Translations under genes and position numbers: made by a program
Shown here: positions 5,570 through 6,520 of the stretch, one piece after another
Position numbering within the stretch: the stretch's first letter is position 1
How the letters are laid out: the number at the start of each line of letters is the position of its first letter
The notes under the pieces: generated by a model
What the model was told of the DNA's origin: nothing
The model's database searches: none
Seen by the model: the letters and a program-made list of their open reading frames with translations, nothing else
DNA from: Methylophilaceae bacterium
Lineage (GTDB): Bacteria; Pseudomonadota; Gammaproteobacteria; Burkholderiales; Methylophilaceae
DNA length: 6,520 nucleotides
Direction: 5' to 3'
Assembly (NCBI GenBank): GCA_006844635.1
Contig: SPJO01000133.1
Span: 1 to 6,520 of the forward strand

Positions 5570-6520
5570 TTACTCTAAAATTTGTGCTGCCTGCAAAGGT
5601 GCATGGTCAGCATAAACCACTTTAAATACTTTGACGAACGCATTATACAGGGAAGGCTGATCTTTCCAATTTTGCATAAAGCGCTTTAAGTCTTTGACAT
5701 GCGCTTTTTCAGCAGCGGCACTGCGGCAATATTGACGCATACTGTCCAAGTCAATGAGTACAGGCTCTCCATTCGACAACACTTTCAGATTGCTCGCTTT
5801 CATATCTCCATGCGCAATCTTTAGTAGGTAAAGCCGATAAAATAGCTGTACCGTCAACTTAACAACACTAGCCCGCATCAGCTTATCAGACGTCTGACTA
5901 AAAAAATCTGCCATATCATCAGCATCAACATATTCCGCTAAAAAATAAGCCTTGCCTCTTAAACCAAATTGACGTGTTTCTATTAGCGCTATAGGCTTGG
6001 CGGTTGCCAACCCCAATAATTGCAAGCGATGCGCATTGCCCCATGAAGCCGCTGCTCTCGTTTTTCTAAACGCACGACTCAGCCCATGCCAAAAACCCTT
6101 GATGTTGTAACGTTTAATAACGACCTGCTGCGACCCGAGCTGTGCTTGCGTTACCGTACAAGTATTACCATCTTTTATCAATTCCCCAGCTTTAAAGCAA
6201 CCATCAATATCGACAATCGTTGGTATTGGTAAATTAGAGAAAGCACTACTGACTGCAGAAAACATTTCATTGTCAGCATGAACAGTCACATCAGTACATT
6301 GTCTGAAAACTTTCTTATCTGCATACGCTTTCGTCGCTTTACGACGCGCCGCACCAACTTTCATGCGTACACGAGCAGCGTCGGGATAAACCACCCACCC
6401 TCTTGCGCGGCCATAGGCTTCTAATAAAGCAGCCAAACTTTTCTCCAGCATCAGCACATCAAACTTAGATAGAAGCTGACTTAAATTCGTCAATGCCTTT
6501 CCAGTTGATAATACACTGTA
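5570..6520 (-). CDS. Lipopolysaccharide kinase, WaaP/InaA (Kdo/WaaP) family, N-terminus outside the window
   Basis: Eukaryotic-like kinase fold of the family that phosphorylates inner-core LPS sugars on the cytoplasmic side. Counting from the in-frame TTG at 6493, residues are: VVIKRYN with the ATP-anchoring Lys (K127), the family segment WGNAHRLQLLGLATAKPIAL (151-170), AEYVDADDM hinge (186-194), catalytic loop HGDMKASNLKVL (D230, N235), and LIDLDSM (D248) replacing the DFG Mg site. All catalytic residues are present. The reading frame stays open from the TTG to the window edge with no stop, and no good ribosome site precedes the TTG. I therefore treat the gene as 5'-partial. About 110 residues lie before the kinase core, including a basic stretch (RMKVGAARRKATKAYADKK) and KVFRQCTDV. 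They match no motif I can name and may be the end of a further N-terminal domain. The gene ends 21 nt before the carbamoyltransferase, and the two likely form an operon. Confidence 0.85.
   Translation of the reverse strand, partial: YSVLSTGKALTNLSQLLSKFDVLMLEKSLAALLEAYGRARGWVVYPDAARVRMKVGAARRKATKAYADKKVFRQCTDVTVHADNEMFSAVSSAFSNLPIPTIVDIDGCFKAGELIKDGNTCTVTQAQLGSQQVVIKRYNIKGFWHGLSRAFRKTRAAASWGNAHRLQLLGLATAKPIALIETRQFGLRGKAYFLAEYVDADDMADFFSQTSDKLMRASVVKLTVQLFYRLYLLKIAHGDMKASNLKVLSNGEPVLIDLDSMRQYCRSAAAEKAHVKDLKRFMQNWKDQPSLYNAFVKVFKVVYADHAPLQAAQILE

Noticed and set aside
6491..6493. TTG at 6493 as the true kinase start
   Set aside because: No good ribosome site precedes it and the frame is open to the window edge, so a 5'-partial gene is more likely.

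Overview
This 6.5 kb window is chromosomal sequence from a Gram-negative proteobacterium. A lipopolysaccharide-core-type kinase, a NodU/WapO-type carbamoyltransferase and an edd-eda Entner-Doudoroff pair lie together. Base composition is moderately AT-rich by eye. This, with the palindromic repeat style and the edd-eda pair, would fit a betaproteobacterial methylotroph such as the Methylophilaceae, but that placement is an inference and not proven here. Every gene lies on the minus strand, so transcription runs from high to low coordinates. No plus-strand gene is convincing.

In transcription order: (1) 6520-5570 is a WaaP/InaA-type lipopolysaccharide kinase, open at the window edge and so lacking its N-terminus. 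(2) 5548-3830, 21 nt later, is a complete 572-aa carbamoyltransferase of the NodU/CmcH/TobZ family, most like the LPS-core heptose carbamoyltransferase WapO. These two look like an envelope-glycan modification operon. A short AT-rich hairpin directly follows the carbamoyltransferase stop codon. (3) 3675-1861 is edd (6-phosphogluconate dehydratase), with its own predicted sigma70 promoter and a small inverted repeat in the 5' leader. (4) 1724-1095 is eda (KDPG aldolase). A 105-bp imperfect palindrome fills most of the edd-eda gap, and a strong intrinsic terminator follows eda. (5) 1023-364 and 313-(<1) are two tandem paralogous HAD-superfamily phosphatase-like proteins, the second cut by the window edge.

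Edd and Eda together convert 6-phosphogluconate to pyruvate and glyceraldehyde-3-phosphate. The kinase and carbamoyltransferase probably decorate core oligosaccharide sugars with phosphate and carbamoyl groups. The HAD pair has no assigned substrate; its sequence style resembles HAD proteins found in surface-polysaccharide clusters. The gene content is mostly recognisable. The less ordinary parts are the edd-eda palindrome, the terminator (with an overlapping micro-ORF) between eda and the HAD pair, and the HAD duplication itself.
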